Assembly (NCBI GenBank): GCA_027486655.1
Contig: JAIXOR010000051.1
Coordinates: 152,147 to 216,146, forward strand
Direction of reading: 5' to 3'
Length of the DNA stretch: 64,000 bases
Source: Verrucomicrobiaceae bacterium
GTDB lineage: Bacteria; Verrucomicrobiota; Verrucomicrobiia; Verrucomicrobiales; Akkermansiaceae
Shown here: positions 8,689 through 17,165 of the stretch, in pieces
Numbering within the stretch: position 1 is the stretch's first letter
Layout of the letters: every line of letters begins with the position of its first letter
Made by a program: the position numbers and the translations under genes
The notes under the pieces: generated by a model
The model's input: the letters and a program-made list of their open reading frames with translations, nothing else
Databases searched by the model: none
Told to the model about the DNA's origin: nothing

Positions 8689-9111
8689 TCATGCGGAGAA
8701 TTCCCAAGGGTTTTCGATTTCCACGCCACAGGCGGCGAAGTGGGTGGTGTTTCGAGTGGCCACGGTGAGTTGGTGGACTTTTGCGGTGGCGGCGATGAGG
8801 GAGTCCTCCACCGAGGTGCCGTGGGCAGCGCGGAAGTCGGCGGCGAGTTCGGCGACGGAGCGGTCCACATCGAGAATTCGGAACCGCTGCGGTTGTGCGA
8901 TGAGTTGGGCATACCATTGCCCCAGGATGGCCGCGAAAGGCTCGTCCTTGCGCTTCACCATGCGCATGCCGTAGCGGAGTTCATTCAGCGTGATGACGCT
9001 CAGCCAGACATCCCCGACATCCTGTTGCCAGAGCGCGAAGGCCGGATGCATGCGGCGGGCATCCCGGCGCAGTTCCGAGACGGCCACCGTATCGAGCAGG
9101 TAGCGCGTCAT
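8689..9111 (-). CDS. vapC: VapC-type PIN-domain toxin
   Basis: The 140-residue protein carries the PIN ribonuclease acidic residues: Asp7 in YLLDTVAVSEL, Glu in ITLNELRYG, Asp in TSVEDSLIAATA, and the closing VATRNTTHF motif. VapC toxins cleave RNA and are neutralised by the cognate VapB. The first four bases overlap the stop of the upstream antitoxin gene (ATGA at 9108-9111), the standard arrangement for these operons. It lies between hsdR and the GxxExxY gene and probably stabilises the island by addiction. Confidence 0.88.
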   Translation of the reverse strand: MTRYLLDTVAVSELRRDARRMHPAFALWQQDVGDVWLSVITLNELRYGMRMVKRKDEPFAAILGQWYAQLIAQPQRFRILDVDRSVAELAADFRAAHGTSVEDSLIAATAKVHQLTVATRNTTHFAACGVEIENPWEFSA

Positions 9112-9371
9112 GGGGCGTCAGGTTCGAAGCTGAACTCGCGGTGTTTGCTTTCGCTGCGATCCGGCAGGGGAAATTCCTTCTCATAAAACCAGTCCGGCGC
9201 GTCCGGCAGTCTCATGGCCTCGGCCAGGGTTTGCCGAGGCCTTGCCGCCCGCTGTTTCAGACGCTCTTCCAAGAGTTGCGCGACCAGTGCCGAGAGGGAG
9301 GTGTGTTCGTCGATGGCCAAGTGCCGGGCCTCGCGGACGGTTTCGTCGGGGAGTTTGAGGGTAACATTCAT
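9108..9371 (-). CDS. vapB: VapB-type ribbon-helix-helix antitoxin
   Basis: The 87-residue protein begins MNVTLKLPDETVREARHLAI, a ribbon-helix-helix DNA-binding element, followed by a helix with LSALVAQLLEERLKQRA. The C-terminal region (RQTLAEAMRLPDAPDWFYEK) probably binds and blocks the toxin. The ATG at 9371 starts exactly at the fold; an upstream extension would read through the palindromic intergenic region. Such antitoxins usually repress their own operon. The inverted repeat at 9510-9546 is a candidate for part of the control region, although it lies about 140 bases upstream. Confidence 0.82.
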   Translation of the reverse strand: MNVTLKLPDETVREARHLAIDEHTSLSALVAQLLEERLKQRAARPRQTLAEAMRLPDAPDWFYEKEFPLPDRSESKHREFSFEPDAP

Positions 9372-9509
9372 GGCTTTTGTGATTTCGTGCTGCACGATTG
9401 CACGGGAACACGGCTTGCTCAAGCTGGAAAGTGGGGCGTTTGTGGTGCATTCAGAGCCCGTTTGTACACCACAAAAGGCCTTGAGGCGCATTCGTGTCGG
9501 ACAAAGGGC

Positions 9510-9546
9510 CTTGTCGTGTACGAAAGGCGGTTTTGTACACGACAAG
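9510..9546. repeat. Perfect 12-bp inverted repeat between hsdR and vapB, with diverged copies nearby
   Basis: CTTGTCGTGTAC at 9510-9521 and GTACACGACAAG at 9535-9546 are perfect complements separated by 13 bases. Related words (TTTGTACACCACAAAAGG near 9456, TTCGTGTCGGACAAAGG near 9491) lie within the same 100 bases, so the region is a small cluster of diverged palindromic units. It follows the hsdR stop by 16 bases in the direction of transcription. It could be a factor-independent hairpin (no U-tract is visible), a REP-like element or an operator for vapBC. Confidence 0.6.
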
Positions 9547-9561
9547 CGAAGCTTCGGGGGA

Positions 9562-12351
9562 TCAGGCGACCAGCTCCCCGTTGAGTTCCTCGATCAGCGC
9601 GTCCATCTGATCGCCGAAGAGCTGGTGCATTTTGCCGAGGCCGCCTTGGGCGTCGAAGGGGGCGTAGTCGAGGTCGTCGCGTTCGAAGCGGAAAGAGGTC
9701 ATGACGTGGTCGCGGATAAGCTGGAGGAAGGCGGTTTGGGTTTCGGTGAATTTCTTTTCGGTGGGGACACCGGCGTGTTTGGCCATGATCCAGGTTTGGA
9801 AGTTGCGGCGGACGGTTTCGGGGAAGGGCGTGAGCTTGCCATCGATGCCGCAGGCGCGGCGGATGAGGGCCATGAGGGCGGTCAGCTCGGTGAGCGGGGC
9901 GGCGTTTTCCGGCAGGGCGTCGAGGCGGGCGTAGGCTTCCCAGACGCGGAGCGGGGCGAGGCGCGGGGCGGCTTGCTTGAGTGCGGCGAGCACGTCCTTG
10001 ATCTGGGCGAGGGTGACTTCCTGGCGGCGTTGTGGTTGCTGGTAGAAGAGGGTGAGGGCGTCGAGCCGGTCCTGATGCTCGCGGCAAAAGGTTTCGAAGT
10101 CGGCGACGAAGGCCTCCGAGCGTTCGCGGGCGTCGGCATCCCACTCGGCGCGGACAAGGGTGTCCTGGGTATCGAGATCGATGGTCTGGAGATTGGCGGT
10201 GCAGGTCTCGACGATGAGCTTCACGGCGGCTCCGGTGAGGGGAGCGACGGCGGCGGCGACGAGTTGCTGCTGGGCTTTTTCGCGGGCGAAGTCGCCGGGT
10301 TCGCTGCCGGGCTGCTGGCCGGTGAGTTCGAGGGCTTTCTGCTCGATGGCCTCGCCGTCGATGGCGTGGAAGAGATTTCTAACAAGCGTGCTGATGGCGG
10401 TGCCGCCGAGTTTTTCCGCGACGGCATGTTTCTGCTCATCGGTGAGCATGCGCTCGATGCGGGCGAGGCGTCCGGCGAGGGAGGAAATGGTGTCGGCATC
10501 GGTGGCCCCCATGACAACTTCCATGGCGAGGTCCTTGAAAGGCACGGAGGGCTTGGTGATGGGCGGGCGGCTGGCGGTCTTGAGCGATTTGGTGACGCCG
10601 ATGGCATCGACAATGACGTAGTGGGTCTTGGCGGTCTTGGCGGCGGGCGAGGCTTTGCGCAGCCCATCGTGGTCGAGCGTGCGGGTGCCGCGGCCTTTCA
10701 TCTGCTCGAAGTAGCCGCGGGATTTCACGTCGCGCATGAAGAGCAGGCATTCAAGCGGTTTCACATCGGTGCCGGTGGCGATCATGTCCACGGTGACGGC
10801 GATGCGCGGGTGGTATTCGTTGCGGAACTGCTGGAGAACGGACTTGGGGTCTTCCTCGTTCTTGTAGGTGACCTTTTTGCAGAAGGCGGAGGATTCGCCG
10901 AACTCCTCGCGGACGATCTGGATGATGTCGTCGGCGTGGGAATCGGTCTTGGCGAAGATGAGGGTTTTGGGGACTTCGTATTCGCCATCGGAGCCGTTGC
11001 GGTCGGGGAAGATTTCCGGGAGCTTGTCGCGGAAGGTTTTCACGACCGTACGGATCTGCGAGGGATTCACGATGTCGCGGTCGAGGGCGTTGTTGGAATA
11101 GGCTTCGTCCTCGTCCTGCTGTTCCCAGCGTTTGGCGCGGGTGAGTTTCTCGCGTTTCTCGACGAGGCCTTTGAGGACGGTGCCGCCGTTCTGGGTGACC
11201 TCGGTTTCGATCAGGTAGATCTCGCCCTGGACGTTCACGCCATCGGCCACGGCGTCCTCGTGGGTGTATTCGGAAACGACGTTCTGATTGAAGAAGGCAT
11301 AGGTGCGGGCGTCCGGCGTGGCGGTGAGGCCGACGAGGAAGGCATCGAAGTAGTCGAGCACCTGCCGCCAGAGGTTGTAGATCGAGCGGTGGCATTCATC
11401 GATGATGATGAGGTCGAAGTGTTCGATGGGGACTTTTTCGTTGTAGGCGACGGGCAGCGGTTCCTTGCGGGATGAGCTGCGCTCGCCGGGGTTTTCGTCT
11501 TCGGCGGATTCGTCGAGCTCCTTGCCCTGGAGGATGGAATACATCCGCTGGATGGTGGAGATGCAGACCTCGGCGTCTTTCGGGACATGGGAGGAGGTGA
11601 GTCGCTGGACGGTGTAGAGCTCGGTGAACTTGCGGTTGTCGTCGGAGGGCTGGTAGGCGAGGAACTCCTGCTCGGCCTGCTCGCCGAGGTTGCGGGTGTC
11701 GACGAGGAAGAGGACGCGTTTCACCCGGGCGCGCTTGAGCAGGCGGTAGATCGAGGTGATGGCGGTGAAGGTTTTCCCGGAGCCGGTGGCCATCTGGACG
11801 AGGGCGCGGGGCTTGGCGAGCTTCAGGGATTTCTCGAGCTCGGTGATGGCGGTGATCTGGCAATCGCGGAGATTCGCCGGGGCCAGGGATGGAAGATCGA
11901 GCAGCCGGGAGCGGAGGGATTTCTCCTGGGAGAGGAGTTCGCGGAGGGTTTCCGGGCGGTGGAAGGAGAAGACCTCGCGAGAGCGGGGCTTGGGGTCGCG
12001 CTGGTCGGTGAACCGGGTAAGAACCCCGGTGGCTTCGTAAAGGAATGGAAGAGGAACGCCGGTGTGTTGGACCCATTTCAGCTTCGCATCAGCGTAATCC
12101 TTGGTCTGGTCCTCGACGGTGGTGATGTTCTGGCCGAGGGTTTCCTTTTTCGTCTCGATCACGCCGACGGGTTTGCGGTCCACAAACAGGACATAGTCAG
12201 CGGGTCCGGAATCGGTGGTGTATTCGCGAACGGCCTGGCCAGCGCCCTCCAACGGGTGATACGAGTCCTTGTCCTGCACGGACCATCCAGAAGCACGAAG
12301 CTGCGAATCGATCTGATCGCGGGCGATTTGTTCCGGGTTTTGATTGCGCAT
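9562..12351 (-). CDS. hsdR: Type I restriction-modification system, endonuclease/translocase subunit HsdR
   Basis: The 929-residue motor subunit cleaves DNA lacking HsdM modification. The N-terminal PD-(D/E)xK nuclease shows PADYVLFVDRKPVGVIETKK, with Asp52, Glu66 and Lys68. The superfamily 2 helicase core follows: Walker A ATGSGKT near residue 190, the DEAH-type box DECHRS, motif III TATP and motif VI GRGTRT. A long helical C-terminal region should bind the methylase core. The ATG at 12351 (MRNQNPEQIARDQ) has GGGAG seven bases upstream. Further upstream in-frame starts add residues without family character. It is the promoter-proximal gene of the minus-strand island. Confidence 0.95.
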   Translation of the reverse strand: MRNQNPEQIARDQIDSQLRASGWSVQDKDSYHPLEGAGQAVREYTTDSGPADYVLFVDRKPVGVIETKKETLGQNITTVEDQTKDYADAKLKWVQHTGVPLPFLYEATGVLTRFTDQRDPKPRSREVFSFHRPETLRELLSQEKSLRSRLLDLPSLAPANLRDCQITAITELEKSLKLAKPRALVQMATGSGKTFTAITSIYRLLKRARVKRVLFLVDTRNLGEQAEQEFLAYQPSDDNRKFTELYTVQRLTSSHVPKDAEVCISTIQRMYSILQGKELDESAEDENPGERSSSRKEPLPVAYNEKVPIEHFDLIIIDECHRSIYNLWRQVLDYFDAFLVGLTATPDARTYAFFNQNVVSEYTHEDAVADGVNVQGEIYLIETEVTQNGGTVLKGLVEKREKLTRAKRWEQQDEDEAYSNNALDRDIVNPSQIRTVVKTFRDKLPEIFPDRNGSDGEYEVPKTLIFAKTDSHADDIIQIVREEFGESSAFCKKVTYKNEEDPKSVLQQFRNEYHPRIAVTVDMIATGTDVKPLECLLFMRDVKSRGYFEQMKGRGTRTLDHDGLRKASPAAKTAKTHYVIVDAIGVTKSLKTASRPPITKPSVPFKDLAMEVVMGATDADTISSLAGRLARIERMLTDEQKHAVAEKLGGTAISTLVRNLFHAIDGEAIEQKALELTGQQPGSEPGDFAREKAQQQLVAAAVAPLTGAAVKLIVETCTANLQTIDLDTQDTLVRAEWDADARERSEAFVADFETFCREHQDRLDALTLFYQQPQRRQEVTLAQIKDVLAALKQAAPRLAPLRVWEAYARLDALPENAAPLTELTALMALIRRACGIDGKLTPFPETVRRNFQTWIMAKHAGVPTEKKFTETQTAFLQLIRDHVMTSFRFERDDLDYAPFDAQGGLGKMHQLFGDQMDALIEELNGELVA

Positions 12352-12527
12352 GACGAACTCCCGACGGCAAGTCGAACGAGGTTGAGTTATCATGACCAAA
12401 CCGGATTCACAAGAACCGATCACCCGACTCACAGCAAAAGCGGATTGCCACTCTAACCACGGCTAGTGCCGGGGTAGAGGGTTAGGGAAACACCATGAAT
12501 TCGAGGGAGCCTTGCCCGCCCAGGCCC

Positions 12528-13343
12528 TCAGGGGACGCGCGGGAACTTGGAGAAATCCGGTTTGCGTTTCTCGACGAAGGCTTGTTTGCCCTCCTTGCCT
12601 TCCTCGCTCATGTAGTAGAGCAGGGTGGCATTGCCGGCGAGGTCGAGCAGGCCGATCTGGCCGTCGCAATCGGCGTTGAGTGCGGACTTGAGACAACGCA
12701 GGGCGAGGGGTGAATGGACGAGCATCTCGCGGCACCACTTGAGGGTTTCGGTTTCGAGTTCGGCAAGCGGCACCACGGTGTTGACCAGGCCCATGTCGAG
12801 CGCCTGTTGCGCGTCATACTGGCGGCAGAGATACCAGATCTCGCGGGCCTTCTTCTGACCGACGATGCGGGCGAGATAACTGGAACCGAGACCCCCATCG
12901 AAGGAGCCCACCTTGGGACCGGTCTGGCCGAAGCGCGCGTTGTCCGCGGCGATGGTTAGATCGCAGACCACGTGGAGGACATGTCCACCGCCGATGGCAT
13001 ATCCGGCGACCATGGCGACGACGGGTTTCGGCAGCGAACGGATCTTTTTCTGGAGGTCCAGCACGTTGAGGCGCGGGATGCCGTCCTCGCCGATGTATCC
13101 GGCGTGGCCGCGGACCTTTTGATCGCCGCCGGAGCAGAACGCGAGATCGCCGGCCCCGGTGAGGATGATCACGCCCACCTGCGGATCCTCGTGGGCGAGG
13201 TCGAAGGCTTCCAGCAACTCCTTCACCGTCTTCGGGCGGAAGGCATTGCGCACTTCCGGGCGGTTGATGGTGATCTTGGCGATGCTGCCCTCATCCGTGG
13301 TTTCATAACGGATGTCCTCAAAAGTACGAACGGTGGTCCACAT
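12528..13343 (-). CDS. menB: 1,4-dihydroxy-2-naphthoyl-CoA synthase
   Basis: The 271-residue crotonase-fold enzyme closes the second ring of menaquinone from o-succinylbenzoyl-CoA. Typical MenB segments are [17 protein letters not shown], the oxyanion-hole [51 protein letters not shown] and a C-terminal [20 protein letters not shown]. The length and these motifs distinguish it from general enoyl-CoA hydratases. The start is ATG at 13343 ([14 protein letters not shown]). No other men genes are in the window, and the restriction island lies directly downstream. Confidence 0.95.
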   Translation of the reverse strand: MWTTVRTFEDIRYETTDEGSIAKITINRPEVRNAFRPKTVKELLEAFDLAHEDPQVGVIILTGAGDLAFCSGGDQKVRGHAGYIGEDGIPRLNVLDLQKKIRSLPKPVVAMVAGYAIGGGHVLHVVCDLTIAADNARFGQTGPKVGSFDGGLGSSYLARIVGQKKAREIWYLCRQYDAQQALDMGLVNTVVPLAELETETLKWCREMLVHSPLALRCLKSALNADCDGQIGLLDLAGNATLLYYMSEEGKEGKQAFVEKRKPDFSKFPRVP

Positions 13344-13424
13344 GCGCGGGACTCTGGACGATCTCCCGCTGCCGGGCAACCCGGGATATGTTTCCAAAAG
13401 GTCGGAAACGCCACAGCTGCGATC

Positions 13425-14213
13425 TCAGGGCATGTCGTAGCGGTGATTGACCGTCTGGCTGCCGCCCTGGACCACGCATGAGCGGGCAATCGTGGCATCC
13501 AGCGCGATTGGAGCGCTGTTGCCATTGACGAAGATCTCACAGTCCGTGACCAGGTTCGCGGCGATGCCGGAGCCGGTGGTCTGCTGCACGGTGCAGTTGT
13601 GGACACGGCCTTCGGCAAAGGTCGGCCAGCTTCCAACCGAGATGCCGCTTTGTCCGTCGCGGACCATGCAGTTGCGGATGACGATCGAGGATTCCGGCCA
13701 GTAAAACACAATGCCGTGGCGGCAACCGATGACCTGCACGTCCTCGACCAACACGTTGAATCCCTGCGTGGGCATGTTGAACCCACCCTCGATCCCGGCT
13801 TCGAAACCGCCGCCGGCGAGGTTGGCGGAGTCATTGTAGAAATTGCTTTTGATGCGCCCGTTGCGGACGATGACATTCTTGGAAAGGATGAAAATGCCGC
13901 GGTAGGGCCCCGCGGAGCCCGGGGCGGTGGCGGTGGTGGCGATGGTGAATCCGTTGAGGTCCAGCGTGACGTCGTCCGCCTCGATGCGGATGCCGTCGAT
14001 GTCCGGCACGGTGATGTCTCCGGCGAGCACATAGTTTCCCGGCTGGGAGATGACCCGAGTGGTGGTGCCCCCCGGGAGCACGACGCGAGGCTCGATCTGG
14101 GCCAGGGTCTTCATCACCGGCGCAGGCGGACCCGGAGGGGTGAGCGGACCCTGCGCGGCGGCGTGGACGGCGAGAGCGGCGGAGACCGCAATGGGGAGGA
14201 AGCGGGGATTCAT
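13425..14213 (-). CDS. Secreted right-handed parallel beta-helix protein
   Basis: The 262-residue protein has a cleavable signal peptide (MNPRFLPIAVSAALAVHAAAQ). Beta-helix coils follow a conserved entry segment: PGNYVLAGDITVPDIDGIRIEADDV then LDLNGFTI, and repeated rungs such as NVIVRNGRIKSNF, NVLVEDVQVIGC, SIVIRNCMVRDG and RVHNCTVQQT. This layout resembles polysaccharide-binding or lyase-like beta-helix proteins, but no catalytic residues can be assigned. It sits 8 bases after the next upstream secreted gene on the same strand and is probably cotranscribed with it. Confidence 0.8.
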   Translation of the reverse strand: MNPRFLPIAVSAALAVHAAAQGPLTPPGPPAPVMKTLAQIEPRVVLPGGTTTRVISQPGNYVLAGDITVPDIDGIRIEADDVTLDLNGFTIATTATAPGSAGPYRGIFILSKNVIVRNGRIKSNFYNDSANLAGGGFEAGIEGGFNMPTQGFNVLVEDVQVIGCRHGIVFYWPESSIVIRNCMVRDGQSGISVGSWPTFAEGRVHNCTVQQTTGSGIAANLVTDCEIFVNGNSAPIALDATIARSCVVQGGSQTVNHRYDMP

Positions 14214-14221
14214 GGCGGAAT

Positions 14222-15121
14222 TCAGGGTTGGAGGGGTTTGAGGGCGAGCACCCGGAAAAAGCGGCGGGGCCCGGTGGGGAACTTGATGAGCCGGGACGTC
14301 GTGGGCCCCGCATCCGCGACAAAGGTGCCCTCATCCGAGGGCGACCACGGCGGCAGCAGGTCATTCGAGGACTCGATCTGATAGAGCCGCGTCGGCCGGC
14401 TGGTGAAGGTCAGGAAAACCTTCGAATAGGCATCCAGATAGTCATGACTCACGATGCGGAGGCGGTCCTGGGGATCGTTCGGATCGGTATCCGCCGTGGA
14501 TTCGTCCAGATCGGAAACTCCGTCTCCATCGCTGTCGGTGGTGGCATCGGCGGTCTTGAGCGAGGAGAAATGCAGGTTCTCGTAGGCGTCCGGGATGCCG
14601 TCGCCATCGCTGTCCGGACGGCTGATGGAAGCGGTAACGAGCGAGGACTCCGGGGTTTCCAACTCGATCCAGCCGATGTTGGGAGCCCACACATGGCCGG
14701 TCAATCGCCCGGTGAGGCGGTCGAGCTTCGGGTTTCCATAGGTGGACTCGAAGACGATCCAGCCGATGTTGGGCGACCAGGCGTGGCCGGTGAGCTGGCC
14801 GCCTTCCTCCAGGTTCACGCCGAAGTCCCCGGCGGAGGTGTTCGAGTAGCGGTGGCCGTTGTCCGGCGTGCCATCACCAAAGAGGACCCAACCGAAATTG
14901 GCGGCCCAGGCGTGACCTGATAGATAGGTTTCCGTGACGACCACGCCGTCCACGGGGCTCGGTCTCCAGTCGATCCATCCGGCATTGGCGGCATGGGAAT
15001 ACCGGGCGCCGGTGGAGATGGTGGACTGCGCGTGGAGCCACGGTGAAACAGCGAGCCCGCACCCTGAAAGGGCGCAGGCAGCACGGAAGAAAACCAACGA
15101 ACGGAGCGGGAGGGGGTGCAT
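14222..15121 (-). CDS. Secreted protein with GHAW/GWI repeats and thrombospondin type 3-like calcium motifs
   Basis: The 299-residue product starts with a signal peptide ending near WLHAQS. Its first half contains repeated units built on LSGHAWAANFGWVLF, LTGHAWSPNIGWIVF and LTGHVWAPNIGWIEL, with an earlier degenerate NAGWIDW. The second half has two acidic Asp/Gly loops, DSDGDGIPDAYE and DSDGDGVSDLDE, typical of thrombospondin type 3 calcium-binding repeats, then a small beta-rich domain (RLYQIESSNDLLPPW) seen in verrucomicrobial secreted proteins. The exact function is unknown; a surface or secreted structural role is inferred. Confidence 0.78.
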   Translation of the reverse strand: MHPLPLRSLVFFRAACALSGCGLAVSPWLHAQSTISTGARYSHAANAGWIDWRPSPVDGVVVTETYLSGHAWAANFGWVLFGDGTPDNGHRYSNTSAGDFGVNLEEGGQLTGHAWSPNIGWIVFESTYGNPKLDRLTGRLTGHVWAPNIGWIELETPESSLVTASISRPDSDGDGIPDAYENLHFSSLKTADATTDSDGDGVSDLDESTADTDPNDPQDRLRIVSHDYLDAYSKVFLTFTSRPTRLYQIESSNDLLPPWSPSDEGTFVADAGPTTSRLIKFPTGPRRFFRVLALKPLQP

Positions 15122-15204
15122 GGGTATGCGTTCCGGACGATCCTAGATATGACGATCGCCCACCTGCTGCCAAGCCCATAAATCACGGGCGCACCCGGGG
15201 AGAC

Positions 15205-15879
15205 TCAAGACGCGTTGTCATCCTCGATGCGGCCGTCGCGCATTTTCACCGTGCGGTCGCAGCGGCGGGCGAGGTCCGGATCATGAGTGGCGAGCACCAG
15301 CGTGCGGCCGCGGGCACGGACGAGGTCGAGCAGCAGGTCGAAGACTTTTTCCCGATTGCTTTCATCGAGCGCGCCGGTCGGCTCGTCGCAGAGCAGCAGC
15401 TCGGGATCATTCATCAGCGAGCGGACGAGCGCGCCGCGCTGGCGTTCGCCGCCGGAGAGTTCGCGCACGCGCTGGCCGAGACGGTGGGCGACGCCGGTGG
15501 CCTCGGCGAGTTCACGCAGCCTGGCCATGCCCGCGTTGCGGTCGCCGCCGGTCGCGACCAGGGGCACGAGGCAGTTTTCCTGAAGCGTGAGGTCCGGCAT
15601 CAGATGATGAAATTGGAACACATATCCGATGTGATGGCGGAGCAGGTCGATGCGCGTGGACTCGTTGACCACATCATGCCCGGAGACGCGGACCTTGCCG
15701 CGGTCCACTTCCTCCAGGCCGGAGATCACATTCAGCAGGGTGGACTTGCCACAGCCGGAGGTTCCGCAGAGCGCGACGATCCCGCCCTTGGGCACCTTGA
15801 GCGAAACGCCCTTGAGCACCTCGATGCGCCCGCGGTCGAAGCTCTTCCACACATCCTCCACCAGCACCTGCCTGTCCAT
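15205..15879 (-). CDS. ABC transporter ATP-binding protein, LolD/MacB type
   Basis: The 224-residue ATPase has Walker A GTSGCGKST near residue 38, the Q-loop FQFHHLMPDLTLQEN, the signature LSGGERQRGALVRSL, Walker B LLLCDEPTGALD and the H-loop ATHD. These features place it with the LolD/MacB/FtsE group that energises FtsX-type permeases, which matches the adjacent upstream gene. The ATG at 15879 is chosen because AGGAGG lies 5 bases before it. An alternative ATG at 15897 would form an ATGA overlap with the permease stop and add six residues. The substrate is unknown; lipoprotein release or export of a small molecule are both possible. Confidence 0.93.
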   Translation of the reverse strand: MDRQVLVEDVWKSFDRGRIEVLKGVSLKVPKGGIVALCGTSGCGKSTLLNVISGLEEVDRGKVRVSGHDVVNESTRIDLLRHHIGYVFQFHHLMPDLTLQENCLVPLVATGGDRNAGMARLRELAEATGVAHRLGQRVRELSGGERQRGALVRSLMNDPELLLCDEPTGALDESNREKVFDLLLDLVRARGRTLVLATHDPDLARRCDRTVKMRDGRIEDDNAS

Positions 15880-15884
15880 GGATT

Positions 15885-15890
15885 CCTCCT
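15885..15890 (-). promoter_or_regulatory. Shine-Dalgarno AGGAGG deciding the ABC ATPase start
   Basis: AGGAGG on the minus strand lies 5 bases before the ATG at 15879. It falls inside the codons that the alternative 15897 start would use. Confidence 0.65.
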
Positions 15891-15893
15891 GTT

Positions 15894-17006
15894 TCATTCG
15901 AATCTCAACGCCTCCGCGGGTTTGAGCCTGGCGGCGTACCAGGCGGGATAAAGCGCGCCCATCAGCGCGGTGAGGACGGCCAGCGTCATCGCGCCGGCCA
16001 CTTCCTGCCAGCCGATCCGCGGCTCGACGTAACCTTGGAGCATCGGCACCCGCGCCAGCAGGTAGAGGCCTGCCGAACTGAGCGCCCAACCGGCAATGGT
16101 GCCGATGGCGGATACCAGCAACGACTCGCCGAAGATCATGCGCGCGACCTGGCCGCGGGAAAAGCCGCAGACCCGTGCGATGGCGATCTCCTTGATGCGG
16201 CTGAAGACCGATAGGATCATCGTGTTGGTGACACTCAGCCCGCCTAACAGAAATGCGCAGCCACCGACCACCCAGGCCGTGGTCTTCATGATCCGGAACT
16301 GCGAGTAACCGCGGCTGAACTCCTCGTTTTCCAGCGCGGTGAGGCGCGGGTGGCGGGTGGCCATCCAGTCCTTCACTTCGGAGGGCTGGCTTCCCTCGGC
16401 CAGGGCCACGGTGACCACCGAGCAGACGCCCTCCTTGTGGAAGGCCTTCTGGCAGGCGAGCAAAGGCATGAAGACCCCGCCGTTTTCAAAGCCGTTTTCC
16501 ATGCGCACCACACCGACGACCGGATAGAGGCCCTGTCCGAGCTCGATGTCCCCGCCGACGCGGGCATTGAGGAAATCCGCCGCGCGCTCGCCGAGGACCA
16601 CGCCGCGGCCGTCATCGGTGAAGTCCGCGGCCTTGCCTTGCAGCCACTCGCCCTTGCGCAGGCGGCCGTCCCCGGCGCGGATGCCGAAGCAGGTGACCAC
16701 CGGCCGGTCCGGGGCGGCGATGATGGTGAAAAGCACCGGCTGCGCCTCGCGGACGAAGGATTGTTTCTCAAGCTCGTCGGCAAGATCCACCGGGACGTTG
16801 CTGAAGAACAGGTCCGAGACGTTCTTTTCGAAAACCACCATCTCGGCATCGCTGCGGAGGATGCGCTCGAACATCTTCACCGCACCGCCGAGCAGGCCGA
16901 CCACGCTGAGCATGGTGGCGACGCCGAGCGCGATGCCGGTGGCTCCGATGGCGGTGCGCACCCGGTGCCGCCGCAGGTTGGTGAGGATCATCCGCCAGAG
17001 ACTCAT
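15894..17006 (-). CDS. ABC transporter permease, MacB/FtsX family
   Basis: The 370-residue membrane protein has the MacB/LolC layout. An N-terminal transmembrane helix (VRTAIGATGIALGVATMLSVVGLLGG) precedes a large periplasmic MacB_PCD domain (about residues 45-225). The C-terminal FtsX domain has three helices, including FLLGGLSVTNTMILSVFSRIKEIAI, SLLVSAIGTIAGWALSSAGLYLL and MTLAVLTALMGALYPAWYAARLKPAEALR. The closing P-A-WYAARLKPAEALR signature is typical. It is translationally coupled to the ATPase gene. No membrane-fusion protein is adjacent, so it may work alone, as LolCDE-like systems do. Confidence 0.92.
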   Translation of the reverse strand: MSLWRMILTNLRRHRVRTAIGATGIALGVATMLSVVGLLGGAVKMFERILRSDAEMVVFEKNVSDLFFSNVPVDLADELEKQSFVREAQPVLFTIIAAPDRPVVTCFGIRAGDGRLRKGEWLQGKAADFTDDGRGVVLGERAADFLNARVGGDIELGQGLYPVVGVVRMENGFENGGVFMPLLACQKAFHKEGVCSVVTVALAEGSQPSEVKDWMATRHPRLTALENEEFSRGYSQFRIMKTTAWVVGGCAFLLGGLSVTNTMILSVFSRIKEIAIARVCGFSRGQVARMIFGESLLVSAIGTIAGWALSSAGLYLLARVPMLQGYVEPRIGWQEVAGAMTLAVLTALMGALYPAWYAARLKPAEALRFE

Positions 17007-17119
17007 GCCGAAGGGTGGAAGGCGCGGCGCATTTGTCGAGACCCGCGTCGTTCCGGGCCCACGGAAAACCCACGGGTGCCCGGTCGCAAGTGTTTTCCAC
17101 GGAACCCAAGGGCCTTCCC

Positions 17120-17137
17120 CGTAACGGAGCGGTTACG
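17120..17137. promoter_or_regulatory. Short inverted repeat upstream of the ABC permease
   Basis: CGTAAC and GTTACG are perfect complements separated by six bases in the 159-bp gap between the penicillin-binding protein stop and the permease start. It could be a regulator site. No promoter boxes can be assigned with confidence, and the arms are short enough to be chance. Confidence 0.22.
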
Positions 17138-17165
17138 CGGCGGACGCTCTAACAGGCTGTTGGCT

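Noticed and set aside
9214..11475. Long open frame opposite hsdR on the plus strand
   Set aside because: It mirrors codon-position GC bias of hsdR, has no recognisable domain and is Gly/Glu/Val-rich, the usual signature of an antisense shadow in GC-rich DNA.
3187..12351. Prophage or integrative element carrying the restriction island
   Set aside because: No integrase, phage structural gene or attachment repeats were found at the borders.
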